DNA of 13,230 bases from an uncultured delta proteobacterium (GTDB lineage: Bacteria > RBG-13-61-14 > DRUE01), in contig CAIUDS010000683.1 of the NCBI GenBank assembly GCA_903897985.1, forward strand, positions 1 to 13,230, written 5' to 3'. Shown piece by piece: positions 1-6,852 of this stretch (the first letter of the stretch is position 1; every line of letters starts with the position of its first letter). Both the position numbers and the translations under genes were made by a program. The notes beneath the pieces are model-generated. The model was not told the DNA's origin, did no database searches, and worked only from the letters and a program-made list of their open reading frames with translations.

Positions 1-2
1 AA

Positions 3-530
3 TATGCAGGCGGCCCCCTGGGAGGCGATAACAATTTCCAGAAAACCATAGACGAAATCCTGTATTACCAGCCGCTCCCGATCAAGCAAATCGGACATTA
101 TATCTCGCTCAAAGGCCAGGTTGGATATTTATGGTATCCGGACACCGAGCACCTCCTGATCACCGAGCGCTTTTTCATGGGCGGACCCAACAGCCTGCGC
201 GGATACCAGCCCGGCTCGGTCAGCCCGATTTTTATCGAGGATGACGGAACGCACTCCCGGATCGGCGGCAATAAAATGGTTCTGTTCAGCGCCGATTATG
301 TCATCCCGCTCGGGCAGACCGGGTTCAAACTGGCGTTTTTCTACGATGCCGGAAATGCTTATAATGATTTCGAGGAGTTGGATCTGAGCCGGCTGCGGCA
401 GGATTGGGGAGTTGGAGTCCGCTGGGTCAGCCCGCTCGGGCCGCTTAAGTTCGAGCTCGGCTTCCCGATCAACCCCAAGCCGGGTGAGGATACCCAGGTG
501 TTCAATTTTGGCATGGGAACCAATTACTAA
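3..530 (+). CDS. bamA: BamA outer-membrane assembly factor, C-terminal barrel part (5' end outside window)
   Basis: This is the last 175 residues of BamA (Omp85), the outer-membrane beta-barrel that folds and inserts other outer-membrane proteins. The reading frame is open from the window edge, so the POTRA domains and the first barrel strands lie upstream. The diagnostic match is the loop-6 region RFFMGGPNSLRGYQPG, which carries the LRGY version of the family's (V/I/L)RG(F/Y) motif. Alternating-residue strands follow, such as FKLAFFYDAGNAYNDF and LRQDWGVGVRWVSPLGPLKF, a typical Omp85 end. The chain ends FGMGTNY; a terminal aromatic residue is the expected beta-signal, though Tyr is less common than Phe. 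ompH begins 19 nt downstream, the classical bamA-skp arrangement, so co-transcription is likely. TamA or another Omp85 member is the main alternative, but the ompH-lpx context favours BamA. Confidence 0.93.
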   Translation, partial: YAGGPLGGDNNFQKTIDEILYYQPLPIKQIGHYISLKGQVGYLWYPDTEHLLITERFFMGGPNSLRGYQPGSVSPIFIEDDGTHSRIGGNKMVLFSADYVIPLGQTGFKLAFFYDAGNAYNDFEELDLSRLRQDWGVGVRWVSPLGPLKFELGFPINPKPGEDTQVFNFGMGTNY

Positions 531-549
531 CTTACCAAGGAGAAGAACC

Positions 550-1104
550 ATGAGAAAGGAATTATTGCTGATTATGCTCATAGCGGGACTGCTGGTGGTG
601 GGGACGCAAATCCGGGACGCCGCGGCCCAACAGCCGCCGGTCGCAACCGTGTCGGCCGGCCCGGTCAAGATCGGGTTCATCAACATCCAGCGGGCGATCA
701 GCGATTCGGACAAGGGCAAGGCGGTGATCGCCAAGCTCAAAACCGAGGTTGACGCGACCAAGGCCAAGCTGGACGCCCAGAAAAAGGAAGTTGACCAGCT
801 CACCGCCGAATATAAGGCGAAGCAGGCCACCTGGGACGAGGCCACCCGCCAGGCCAAGGCCGACGCCCTGCAGACCAAGGCCAAAGCCTTGAACCGCCAG
901 GCCCAAGACGCGGACGACTATTACCAGAAACGGCAGAGCGAGGTGGTCAAGCCCATCATCCAGGGCCTGAACGATGTGATCCTGGACTTGGGCAAAAAGG
1001 AAAACTATTCCGCCATTTTTGAAGTCGGCGGCGGCCTGCTTTATTTCAGCCCGGCGCTCGAGGCCACCAATAAGGTCATCACCAATTACAATTTGAAAAA
1101 ATAA
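550..1104 (+). CDS. ompH: OmpH/Skp-family periplasmic chaperone
   Basis: This is a 184-residue Skp/OmpH-type chaperone that would hold unfolded outer-membrane proteins in the periplasm for delivery to BamA. The ATG at 550 is chosen because AAGGAG (537-542) lies 7 nt upstream and because it opens a clear signal peptide: MRKE, a hydrophobic core (LLLIMLIAGLLVVG), then a likely cleavage after AAA near residue 24. A longer frame from 412 would overlap bamA and has no such signal. The mature part begins with VKIGFINIQRAISDS, the typical OmpH start strand. It is followed by a long Lys/Ala/Glu/Gln-rich coiled coil (about residues 52-130) and the closing ENYSAIFEVGGGLLYFSP segment, which matches the family's 'y..Vl..ggllY.sp' ending. 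Length fits the family (about 160-190). It sits between bamA and lpxA, as expected. Confidence 0.93.
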   Translation: MRKELLLIMLIAGLLVVGTQIRDAAAQQPPVATVSAGPVKIGFINIQRAISDSDKGKAVIAKLKTEVDATKAKLDAQKKEVDQLTAEYKAKQATWDEATRQAKADALQTKAKALNRQAQDADDYYQKRQSEVVKPIIQGLNDVILDLGKKENYSAIFEVGGGLLYFSPALEATNKVITNYNLKK

Positions 1105-1105
1105 T

Positions 1106-1885
1106 ATGGCCGAAATCCATCCCACCGCGCTGGTTGACAAGCAGGCCGAACTCGACCCGGGCGTGAGCGTCGGCCCTTATGCCGTGGTCACGGGAAGGGT
1201 CCGGATCGGAAGCGGGACCGTGATCGGACCCCATGCCCTGCTCGAGGGGCCTTGCGAAATCGGCAGCGACAACAAAATCGGAGCGTTTGTCCACCTCGGG
1301 GGCGCCCCCCAGCATTTGCAATACCGCGGCGAGGAAACCCGGGTCAGGATCGGAGACCAAAACCAGCTCCGCGAGTTTGTCACCGTCCACCGCGGCACCG
1401 CCCTGGGCCGCGGCGAAACTGTGATCGGAAATAACAATTTCATCATGGTCGGATGCCATATCGCGCACGACTGCGTGCTCGGCGGCGCCATCACCATGGC
1501 CAACTATGTCCAGCTCGCCGGCCATGTCCAGGTCTTTGACCACGCCGTTTTCGGCGGTCTCGCCGCGGCCCACCAGCATTGCCGCATCGGAAGGGGGGTC
1601 ATGGTCGGAGGCATGAGCGGGCTGGAAATGGACGCGCCGCCCTTCAGCATGGTCGTCGGCGCGCGCGCCCGCTATGTGGGCCTGAACCGGGTCGGACTCA
1701 AAAGAATGGGCATGGCCGAGGAAAAAATTTCCGCGATCAAGAAAGCCTATCGCATCCTCCTCGGCTCCAAGCTCCTGCTCAAGGACGCCCTGCTCAAAGC
1801 CGAGGCGGAATTGGGACCGATCCCCGAGGTGTCCGAAATCCTCGAATTCTTCCGAACCTCCCAACGGGGTGTGATCCGGAAGTAG
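1106..1885 (+). CDS. lpxA: Acyl-[ACP]--UDP-N-acetylglucosamine O-acyltransferase LpxA
   Basis: This enzyme carries out the first lipid A step, moving a 3-hydroxyacyl chain from ACP to the 3-position of UDP-GlcNAc in the cytoplasm. The 259-residue length is typical. The N-terminal two thirds is a left-handed beta-helix of hexapeptide repeats (IGSGTV, IGPHAL, IGSDNK, IGDQNQ, IGNNNF); a helical C-terminal domain ends in FFRTSQRGVIRK. The catalytic histidine is H121 in the motif HIAHDC (118-123), aligned with E. coli H125; H140 and H156 align with H144 and H160. G169 aligns with E. coli G173, the acyl 'ruler' position, where Gly allows a long chain; a C14-type acyl donor is my inference. The start is 1 nt after the ompH stop, with no strong Shine-Dalgarno sequence, which suggests translational coupling. 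lpxD and fabZ, usually between ompH and lpxA, are missing here. Confidence 0.96.
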   Translation: MAEIHPTALVDKQAELDPGVSVGPYAVVTGRVRIGSGTVIGPHALLEGPCEIGSDNKIGAFVHLGGAPQHLQYRGEETRVRIGDQNQLREFVTVHRGTALGRGETVIGNNNFIMVGCHIAHDCVLGGAITMANYVQLAGHVQVFDHAVFGGLAAAHQHCRIGRGVMVGGMSGLEMDAPPFSMVVGARARYVGLNRVGLKRMGMAEEKISAIKKAYRILLGSKLLLKDALLKAEAELGPIPEVSEILEFFRTSQRGVIRK

Positions 1886-1913
1886 TTAGGGCTGGACTTG
1901 GCCTCGCCGGTAC

Positions 1914-1934
1914 GGGCGACGGCATGCGTCGCCC
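1914..1934. repeat. Perfect 8-bp hairpin between lpxA and lpxI
   Basis: GGGCGACG (1914-1921) and CGTCGCCC (1927-1934) form a perfect 8-bp stem around the loop GCATG. No T-run follows on the + strand, so it is not a standard intrinsic terminator; the following bases are an AT-rich promoter-like block. A similar hairpin built on GGGCGA...TCGCCC lies after moxR (8802-8822), so the two may be members of a short dispersed hairpin family. It could also slow or end transcription from lpxA before the internal promoter. Confidence 0.6.
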
Positions 1935-1937
1935 TAG

Positions 1938-1946
1938 TGATATAAT
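1938..1946 (+). promoter_or_regulatory. Extended -10 promoter just upstream of lpxI
   Basis: The sequence TGATATAAT is a perfect extended -10 element (TGn followed by TATAAT at 1941-1946). No good -35 box is found 16-18 nt upstream, where the hairpin lies, but extended -10 promoters can work without one. Initiation about 7 nt after the -10 would fall at 1952-1954, on the lpxI start codon itself, giving a leaderless or nearly leaderless transcript. This is a match to sigma70 rules, not a measured start. Confidence 0.5.
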
Positions 1947-1951
1947 TAAAA

Positions 1952-2794
1952 ATGAAAATGGCTGATCCCGATAAATCCAAATCCAAAACCCTGGCCCTCC
2001 TGGCCGGCGCCGGGAGGTTCCCGATCTATCTGGCGGAAGCGGCGCGGACCAAGGGGTTCGAGGTGGTGGTGATCGGCCTGGAAGGAAGGCTGGAGCCCGG
2101 GATGGAAAAATTCGCGGACAAAATCCGGACCTTCCGGTTTGCGCGCTTCTCGGATCTGCTCGGGATTCTGGAAGCGGAAAAGATCGAGCGGATGGTTATG
2201 GCGGGCAAGGCCGACAAGCGCTGGCTGTATCAGCCGGGGGTGGAATTCGACGACCTGGCCCTGGCCATGCTGAAAAAGCTTCCCGACCGGAAAGACGACA
2301 CCCTCATGAGCCTGATCGTGCGCGAGCTGGAATCCCGGGGCATCCAAATCCTGGAGACCATAGATTTGATCCGCGAGTGGCTGGCGCCGGAAGGGCCGCT
2401 CACCCGGCAAAAGCCGGACGCGAAACAATCGGCCGACATCGAGTTCGGCTTCCGCATCGCCAAGGAGATCGGAAGGCTGGACCTCGGCCAGACCGTGGCC
2501 GTGTTGGATCGGGCGGTGCTCGCGGTCGAGGCCATCGAAGGCACCGACCTTTGCATCCTGCGCGCCGGCCAGATGAGCCCCGGCGCTGTGATCGTGAAAG
2601 CATTGAAGCCGGGCCAGAGTTTAAAATTCGATGTGCCGGTGGCGGGATTGAGCACGGTCCAAACCATGGTCCAGGCCCAAGCCAAAGTCCTGGCGGTGGA
2701 GGCCGGCGGGTGCCTGCTGGTCGAGCGCGAGGAGATGGTGAAACTGGCCGACTCGAACGGAATTTGCCTGATGGGGGTCAGGTACCAGGGGTGA
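1952..2794 (+). CDS. lpxI: UDP-2,3-diacylglucosamine pyrophosphatase LpxI (DUF1009 type)
   Basis: LpxI hydrolyses UDP-2,3-diacylglucosamine to lipid X plus UMP, replacing LpxH in many non-enterobacterial lineages. The 280-residue protein shows the family layout. The N-terminal domain begins LALLAGAGRFPIYLAEAA and carries GKADKRWLY and the RKDDTLM segment. The catalytic C-terminal domain has DIEFGFRIAKEIGRLDLGQTV, AVEAIEGTD and KFDVPVAGLSTVQTM. D227 in the FDVP motif corresponds, by pattern, to D225 of the Caulobacter enzyme, whose mutation blocks activity. Starts at 1952 (MKM) and 1958 are both possible; neither has a Shine-Dalgarno sequence, and an extended -10 lies directly upstream. The stop codon (TGA, 2792-2794) lies inside the first unit of a downstream 9-nt repeat array. 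The gap from lpxA is 66 nt, unlike the tighter junctions elsewhere in the cluster. Confidence 0.94.
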   Translation: MKMADPDKSKSKTLALLAGAGRFPIYLAEAARTKGFEVVVIGLEGRLEPGMEKFADKIRTFRFARFSDLLGILEAEKIERMVMAGKADKRWLYQPGVEFDDLALAMLKKLPDRKDDTLMSLIVRELESRGIQILETIDLIREWLAPEGPLTRQKPDAKQSADIEFGFRIAKEIGRLDLGQTVAVLDRAVLAVEAIEGTDLCILRAGQMSPGAVIVKALKPGQSLKFDVPVAGLSTVQTMVQAQAKVLAVEAGGCLLVEREEMVKLADSNGICLMGVRYQG

Positions 2795-2899
2795 AACTGG
2801 TGAACCTGGTAAAGTTGGTGAAGCTGGTATCGCGCCTAAAGGCGCTCGCACATTACCAATTTCACCAGCTAAACCGATTTAACCAATTTGACCAATCAG
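2790..2899. repeat. Inverted array of 9-nt units (copy A) between lpxI and the oxidoreductase gene
   Basis: The left arm is four 9-nt units: GGTGAAACT, GGTGAACCT, GGTAAAGTT, GGTGAAGCT (2790-2825). The right arm is five units of the complementary type: ACCAATTTC, ACCAGCTAA, ACCGATTTA, ACCAATTTG, ACCAATCAG (2855-2899). The arms can pair imperfectly; for example GGTGAAGCTGGT pairs with ACCAATTTCACC with one wobble and one mismatch. Between them is a small hairpin, GCGCC-TAAA-GGCGC (2832-2845). The right-arm units recur in the same order at 11136-11180. The first unit provides the lpxI stop codon. No coding role is evident, although one frame stays open through the whole element because the period is a multiple of three. 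Confidence 0.75.
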
Positions 2900-2926
2900 C
2901 CTGGCCAGTTTAGACAGGATAGAAAG

Positions 2927-3898
2927 ATGAAAGATAGCGGCAAGACCAGAGTGGGCGTGATCGGGGTCGGGTATCTGGGAAATTTTCATGCCCGGCGCTG
3001 GAAAGAGGTCGCGGATGCGGAACTGGTCGGGGTGAGCGATGCGGACTTTGCGCGGGCGGAGGAAGTGGCGCGGGAAGTGGGCTGCCGGGCGTTTGCGGAC
3101 AACCGGGCTTTGCTGGAGGCGGTGGATGCGGTGAGCATCGTGGTTCCGACCCGGGATCATTATGCGGTGGCCAGGTCCGCGCTCGAGTTGGGCAGGGACA
3201 TCCTGGTCGAGAAGCCGGTCACGCACACCTTGGAGGAAGCGGATGAACTCTTGAAACTGGCGGCCGCGCGGCAGCGCATTTTCATGGTCGGACATCTCGA
3301 GCGCTTCAACCCGGCGGTGCTGGCGCTGGCCGAGGCGCTGACCCGGCCGGCGTTCATCGAGGTTCACCGGCTGGGGCCGTTCTTGCAGAGAGCGAGCAAC
3401 ATTGATGTGGTGCGGGATTTGATGATCCACGACCTGGACATCGTGCTCAGCCTGGTCGGCTCCGAGGTGGAGCGCCTGAGCGCAATGGGAATTATGGTGC
3501 TCAGTGATAAAATAGATATTGCCAACGCCCGGATCGAGTTCAAGAACGGCACCGTGGCCAACCTCACCGCGAGCCGGGTGAGCCTGGGAGCGCCGGTGCG
3601 CAAGATCCGGATTTTTCAGACCGACAACTACATCTCGCTCGATTACTCGAAGAAGGAACTGGCGGTTTTTACGCTCGGGCCGGGCCAAGAAGACGATCCG
3701 ATGAGCCGGATCAAGATCCGGCAGACGCCGATAGACGATGAGGACGCGCTCCGGACCGAGCTCAAGGCTTTTGCCCGGTCGGTGCAGACGCGGGAGCAGC
3801 CGGCGGTGACCGGGGAGGACGGGAGACGGGCGCTTCATGCGGCGATGCTGGTTCACGAGGAAATCCGGAAGAGTTTGAAGAAATTTTTTAGGACTTGA
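2927..3898 (+). CDS. Gfo/Idh/MocA-family NAD(P)-dependent oxidoreductase in lipid A cluster
   Basis: This is a 323-residue Gfo/Idh/MocA oxidoreductase, a family that oxidises or reduces sugar substrates with NAD(P). The Rossmann nucleotide-binding motif is GVGYLG (residues 13-18). The family hallmark EKP (95-97) follows, then GHLERFNPA (122-130) and a likely active-site histidine in HDLD (H168). I start at ATG 2927; an upstream TTG at 2888 would begin inside the repeat array. msbA starts 1 nt after the stop codon, so the two are surely co-expressed. A gene of this type beside lpxA and lpxI recurs in Deltaproteobacteria. In Acidithiobacillus and Leptospira a relative (GnnA) oxidises UDP-GlcNAc so that GnnB can make the 3-amino sugar for amide-linked lipid A. 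A GnnA-like role is possible, but no GnnB aminotransferase is seen here, so the substrate stays unassigned. Confidence 0.88.
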   Translation: MKDSGKTRVGVIGVGYLGNFHARRWKEVADAELVGVSDADFARAEEVAREVGCRAFADNRALLEAVDAVSIVVPTRDHYAVARSALELGRDILVEKPVTHTLEEADELLKLAAARQRIFMVGHLERFNPAVLALAEALTRPAFIEVHRLGPFLQRASNIDVVRDLMIHDLDIVLSLVGSEVERLSAMGIMVLSDKIDIANARIEFKNGTVANLTASRVSLGAPVRKIRIFQTDNYISLDYSKKELAVFTLGPGQEDDPMSRIKIRQTPIDDEDALRTELKAFARSVQTREQPAVTGEDGRRALHAAMLVHEEIRKSLKKFFRT

Positions 3899-3899
3899 A

Positions 3900-5774
3900 A
3901 TGAGCGAAGAGAAAAGACCCCGATTGGAGGACCTGAGAGGCCTGAAGAAATTCCGGCGGGCCTTGAGCTATGTCTTGCCCTATTTTCATCCCCACCGCAA
4001 GTTCATGGTCTGGGTGTCGTTCCTCGCCCTGCTCTCCAATATCTTCGAGCCCACGCTCGCGCTTTCGATCAAGCCCTTCATCAAGTTGATCTTCGAGGAC
4101 CGCGATCCCACCACCGCGGCCCTGGTCCCCTTTTCCCTGGTGTTCCTGTTCCTGATCCGGGAGGGAACCACTTTCCTTTACGAGTACAGCCGCGAAAAGC
4201 TGAGTCTCAAGGTGGTCCAAGATCTCCAGTGCGCGGTCTACGACCATTTCACCCACCTGAGCCTCGACCATTACGACCGCTTGAGCACCGGAGAACTCAT
4301 GTCCCGCACGGTGCGCGATGTTTCCCACATGCAGAACACCGTGCCCATGGTCATAGATTTCTGCAAGCATTTCCTCAAATTCCTCTCCCTGATCGCGGTC
4401 TGCATCGCCATGCAGCCGTTCCTGACCGGGATCACTTTCCTGGCTATGCCCCTCACAGCTTGGCTGGTGGTCGGCCTCGGCAACCAGATGAAGCGCTACA
4501 CCAAGCGCGGGCTCAAGCAGGCCGCGGTGATCAATGTGCAGATGCAGGAGACCTATTCCGGCGCCCGGATCGTGAAGGCCTTCACGCAGGAAGACGAGGA
4601 AGTGAAAAAATATTGGCAGAAGATGCAGAAGATGCTCAAGATTCAGCTCAAATATGCGCGGTTCAAATATTTGCAGGGGCCGGTCACCAACCTGATCTCG
4701 GTGATCGGGGTGGCCGTGGTGATCGGGATCGCGGTGCGCTGGGCGCTCCAGGATGTGCCCACCCTCAATACCAACGGCTGGTGGTTTGCCCTGGCCGGCA
4801 TCCCGGTCAACCATACCACCGAACTGGCGCCCAAGATTTCGCAGGGCAACTTCTTCGCCTTCTTCGCCGCGCTCGGACTCATGATCACGCCCATCCGCGA
4901 CCTGGCCCGGGTGCAGGGAAATTTCCAGACCACCTACGGCGCCATCGAACGGATCATCGAGGTCTTCGAGAAGAAGCCCTCGGTGGTGGAAAGCGCTTAT
5001 GCGATCGAGGTGCCGCCGCTGAGCCGGGAGATCGAATACAAACATGTCCATTTCAAATACCTGGACCAATGGGTGCTCAAGGATTTCAACATGAAGGCCC
5101 GCAAGGGCGAGCTGATCGCTCTGGTCGGACCTTCCGGCTCCGGCAAGACCACGGTGGTCAACCTTTTGCCCCGGTTCTACGAGGTGAACGAAGGCGCCAT
5201 CTCCATTGACGGCGTGGACATTCGGGAGGCCAGCCTCAAAAGCCTGCGCAGTCAGATCGGCATCGTCACCCAGGAAACCTTCCTCTTCAACGACACCGTC
5301 GAGAACAACATCAAATACGGATCGCCCGAAAAAATCTCCGCCGAGGTGATCGAAGCCGCGCGCATGGCCAATGCCCATGAATTCATCCTCGCCCTCCCTG
5401 AAGGCTACAAAACCGTGATCGGCGAGCGCGGCGTCCGCCTCTCCGGCGGCGAGCGCCAGCGCATTGCCATTGCCCGCGCCCTGCTCAAGAACCAGCCCAT
5501 CCTGCTTTTGGACGAGGCCACCAGCTCGCTCGACACCGAGTCCGAGCGCGAGGTTCAAAAGGCCCTGGATGTGCTCATGAAAAACCGCACCACCATCGCC
5601 ATCGCCCACCGGCTCTCAACCGTCCGCAACGCCGACCGCATCATCGTGATCCAGAACGGCCTGATCGAGGGCCAGGGCACTCACGATGAACTGATCGGCC
5701 AAAGCGGGCTCTACCGCAGACTCTATGAAATGCAATTCCTGCTTAATGAGACCCCGGAAACCAAAGGGGCTTAA
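3900..5774 (+). CDS. msbA: MsbA-type lipid A exporter, ABC transmembrane and ATPase fusion
   Basis: This is a 624-residue half-size ABC exporter, expected to flip lipid A-core across the inner membrane as a homodimer. The N-terminal domain has six membrane segments, about 35-60, 73-98, 150-172, 174-198, 258-283 and 317-338. The ATPase domain is complete: Walker A GPSGSGKTT (410-418), Q-loop Q458, signature LSGGERQ (514-520), Walker B ILLLDEATSSLD (534-545, catalytic E539) and H-loop H570. The segment between TM5 and TM6 is about 33 residues (284-316, including NTNGWWFALAGIPVNHTTE), longer than the short loop of E. coli MsbA. AGGA (3890-3893) lies 6 nt before the ATG. Sequence alone cannot exclude a multidrug exporter, but lpxK directly downstream is the classical msbA-lpxK pairing and supports the lipid A role. 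Confidence 0.92.
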   Translation: MSEEKRPRLEDLRGLKKFRRALSYVLPYFHPHRKFMVWVSFLALLSNIFEPTLALSIKPFIKLIFEDRDPTTAALVPFSLVFLFLIREGTTFLYEYSREKLSLKVVQDLQCAVYDHFTHLSLDHYDRLSTGELMSRTVRDVSHMQNTVPMVIDFCKHFLKFLSLIAVCIAMQPFLTGITFLAMPLTAWLVVGLGNQMKRYTKRGLKQAAVINVQMQETYSGARIVKAFTQEDEEVKKYWQKMQKMLKIQLKYARFKYLQGPVTNLISVIGVAVVIGIAVRWALQDVPTLNTNGWWFALAGIPVNHTTELAPKISQGNFFAFFAALGLMITPIRDLARVQGNFQTTYGAIERIIEVFEKKPSVVESAYAIEVPPLSREIEYKHVHFKYLDQWVLKDFNMKARKGELIALVGPSGSGKTTVVNLLPRFYEVNEGAISIDGVDIREASLKSLRSQIGIVTQETFLFNDTVENNIKYGSPEKISAEVIEAARMANAHEFILALPEGYKTVIGERGVRLSGGERQRIAIARALLKNQPILLLDEATSSLDTESEREVQKALDVLMKNRTTIAIAHRLSTVRNADRIIVIQNGLIEGQGTHDELIGQSGLYRRLYEMQFLLNETPETKGA

Positions 5775-5799
5775 GCCCGGAAAACCCGGAAGACAAATC

Positions 5800-6852
5800 A
5801 TGGCGCGATGGGAAGACCGGTTGTTTGAGACAGAACCCGGAATCCTCGGCGAGTTGCTCCGGCTCCCTCTCACCGCCCTCGCGTTCCCCTATGCGCTCAT
5901 CGGCAGGGCCCGGGCCTGGGCTTTTCGCAACGGATGGCTCGCCTCCCGAAAGCTGCCCCTCCCGGTCATCTCGATCGGGAACCTAACCCTGGGCGGCTCC
6001 GGCAAAACCCCGGTCGCAATCTGGCTCGCGGAAAAACTCCGCGACCGCGGCTTCCAGCCCGCGATCAGCATCCGCGGCTACCGCTCCCAAGCCGAGCGCG
6101 GCCTCTTGCTCATCAAAAACTCTTCCGACCAAAAGCTGGACCCCAACCTGGTTGGCGACGAAGCCTGTCTCATCGCAAAGCGGCTCAAAAACATCCCCGT
6201 CCTGGTTGGAAAAAACCGAACCGAGGCTGGCATCCAAGCCGCGGAAATGGGCAGCCGCGTCCTCATCCTCGACGACGGCTTCCAGCACCTCAAGTTGAAA
6301 AGAGACCTCGACATCCTGCTCCTTGACGCCGGCAAAAATATTTTCCGCGAGAAACTTTTTCCCCGCGGCCGCCTCCGCGAGCCGCTCTCCGCGCTCAAGC
6401 GCGCCGGCATGGTCATCCTCACCCGGGCGAGCGAACAAACCGCGGACCTCGCCGCGCAGATCGAAAAGATTCATCCCGCCTGTCCGGTCTTCAAAATGCG
6501 CTATCGCGCCTCGGCGCCCGGGCAATCCGCCGGGAAAAAGGTTTTCGCCTTTGCCGGCATTGCGGACCCGCTCCAGTTCTTCGAACTCGCGCAAAGTCTG
6601 GGCCTCGCGCTCGCTGGCAAAAAGTCTTTTTCCGATCATCATTATTATAGCGCGGAGGAACTCGCGAAGATTGAGCGCGAGGCTTACGCCGCGGGCGCGG
6701 AAATGCTTTTGACCACCGAGAAGGACTTGGCCCGGCTCGGGAGTAAAAAGACCGGAATGCGGCTCGAGGCGCTCTTGATCGAGCCGGATTTTTTGGGGGA
6801 TGAGGAAAAAATTTTGGGACCGGTGATAAAAAAATTGAGGATCGGCAAATGA
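5800..6852 (+). CDS. lpxK: Tetraacyldisaccharide 4'-kinase LpxK
   Basis: LpxK phosphorylates the 4'-position of the tetraacyl disaccharide to form lipid IVA at the inner membrane. I choose the ATG at 5800 (350 residues): GGAAG (5788-5792) is 7 nt upstream, and the longer frame from 5725 would overlap the msbA coding end. An N-terminal hydrophobic or amphipathic stretch (about residues 15-35) fits the membrane anchor. Key motifs are the P-loop GNLTLGGSGKT (60-70), RGYR, GDEACL (D120, matching the catalytic Asp of the GDEP motif, with Ala in place of Pro), DDGFQH (158-163), FPRGRLREP, SDHHYYS (H280-H281) and TTEKDLARL. Length is normal for the family. The stop codon overlaps the next gene's start as ATGA, so translational coupling with the acyltransferase is expected. 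Confidence 0.96.
   Translation: MARWEDRLFETEPGILGELLRLPLTALAFPYALIGRARAWAFRNGWLASRKLPLPVISIGNLTLGGSGKTPVAIWLAEKLRDRGFQPAISIRGYRSQAERGLLLIKNSSDQKLDPNLVGDEACLIAKRLKNIPVLVGKNRTEAGIQAAEMGSRVLILDDGFQHLKLKRDLDILLLDAGKNIFREKLFPRGRLREPLSALKRAGMVILTRASEQTADLAAQIEKIHPACPVFKMRYRASAPGQSAGKKVFAFAGIADPLQFFELAQSLGLALAGKKSFSDHHYYSAEELAKIEREAYAAGAEMLLTTEKDLARLGSKKTGMRLEALLIEPDFLGDEEKILGPVIKKLRIGK

Noticed and set aside
2888..2926. Upstream TTG start for the oxidoreductase gene.
   Set aside because: It would begin inside the 9-nt repeat and add residues before the normal Rossmann strand; ATG 2927 gives a typical N-terminus.
3888..5609. Long open frame of 573 codons on the - strand opposite msbA.
   Set aside because: It is a shadow of msbA: the + strand has all ABC exporter motifs in order, while the antisense product is an unstructured, His/Asp/Gly-rich sequence without recognisable domains.
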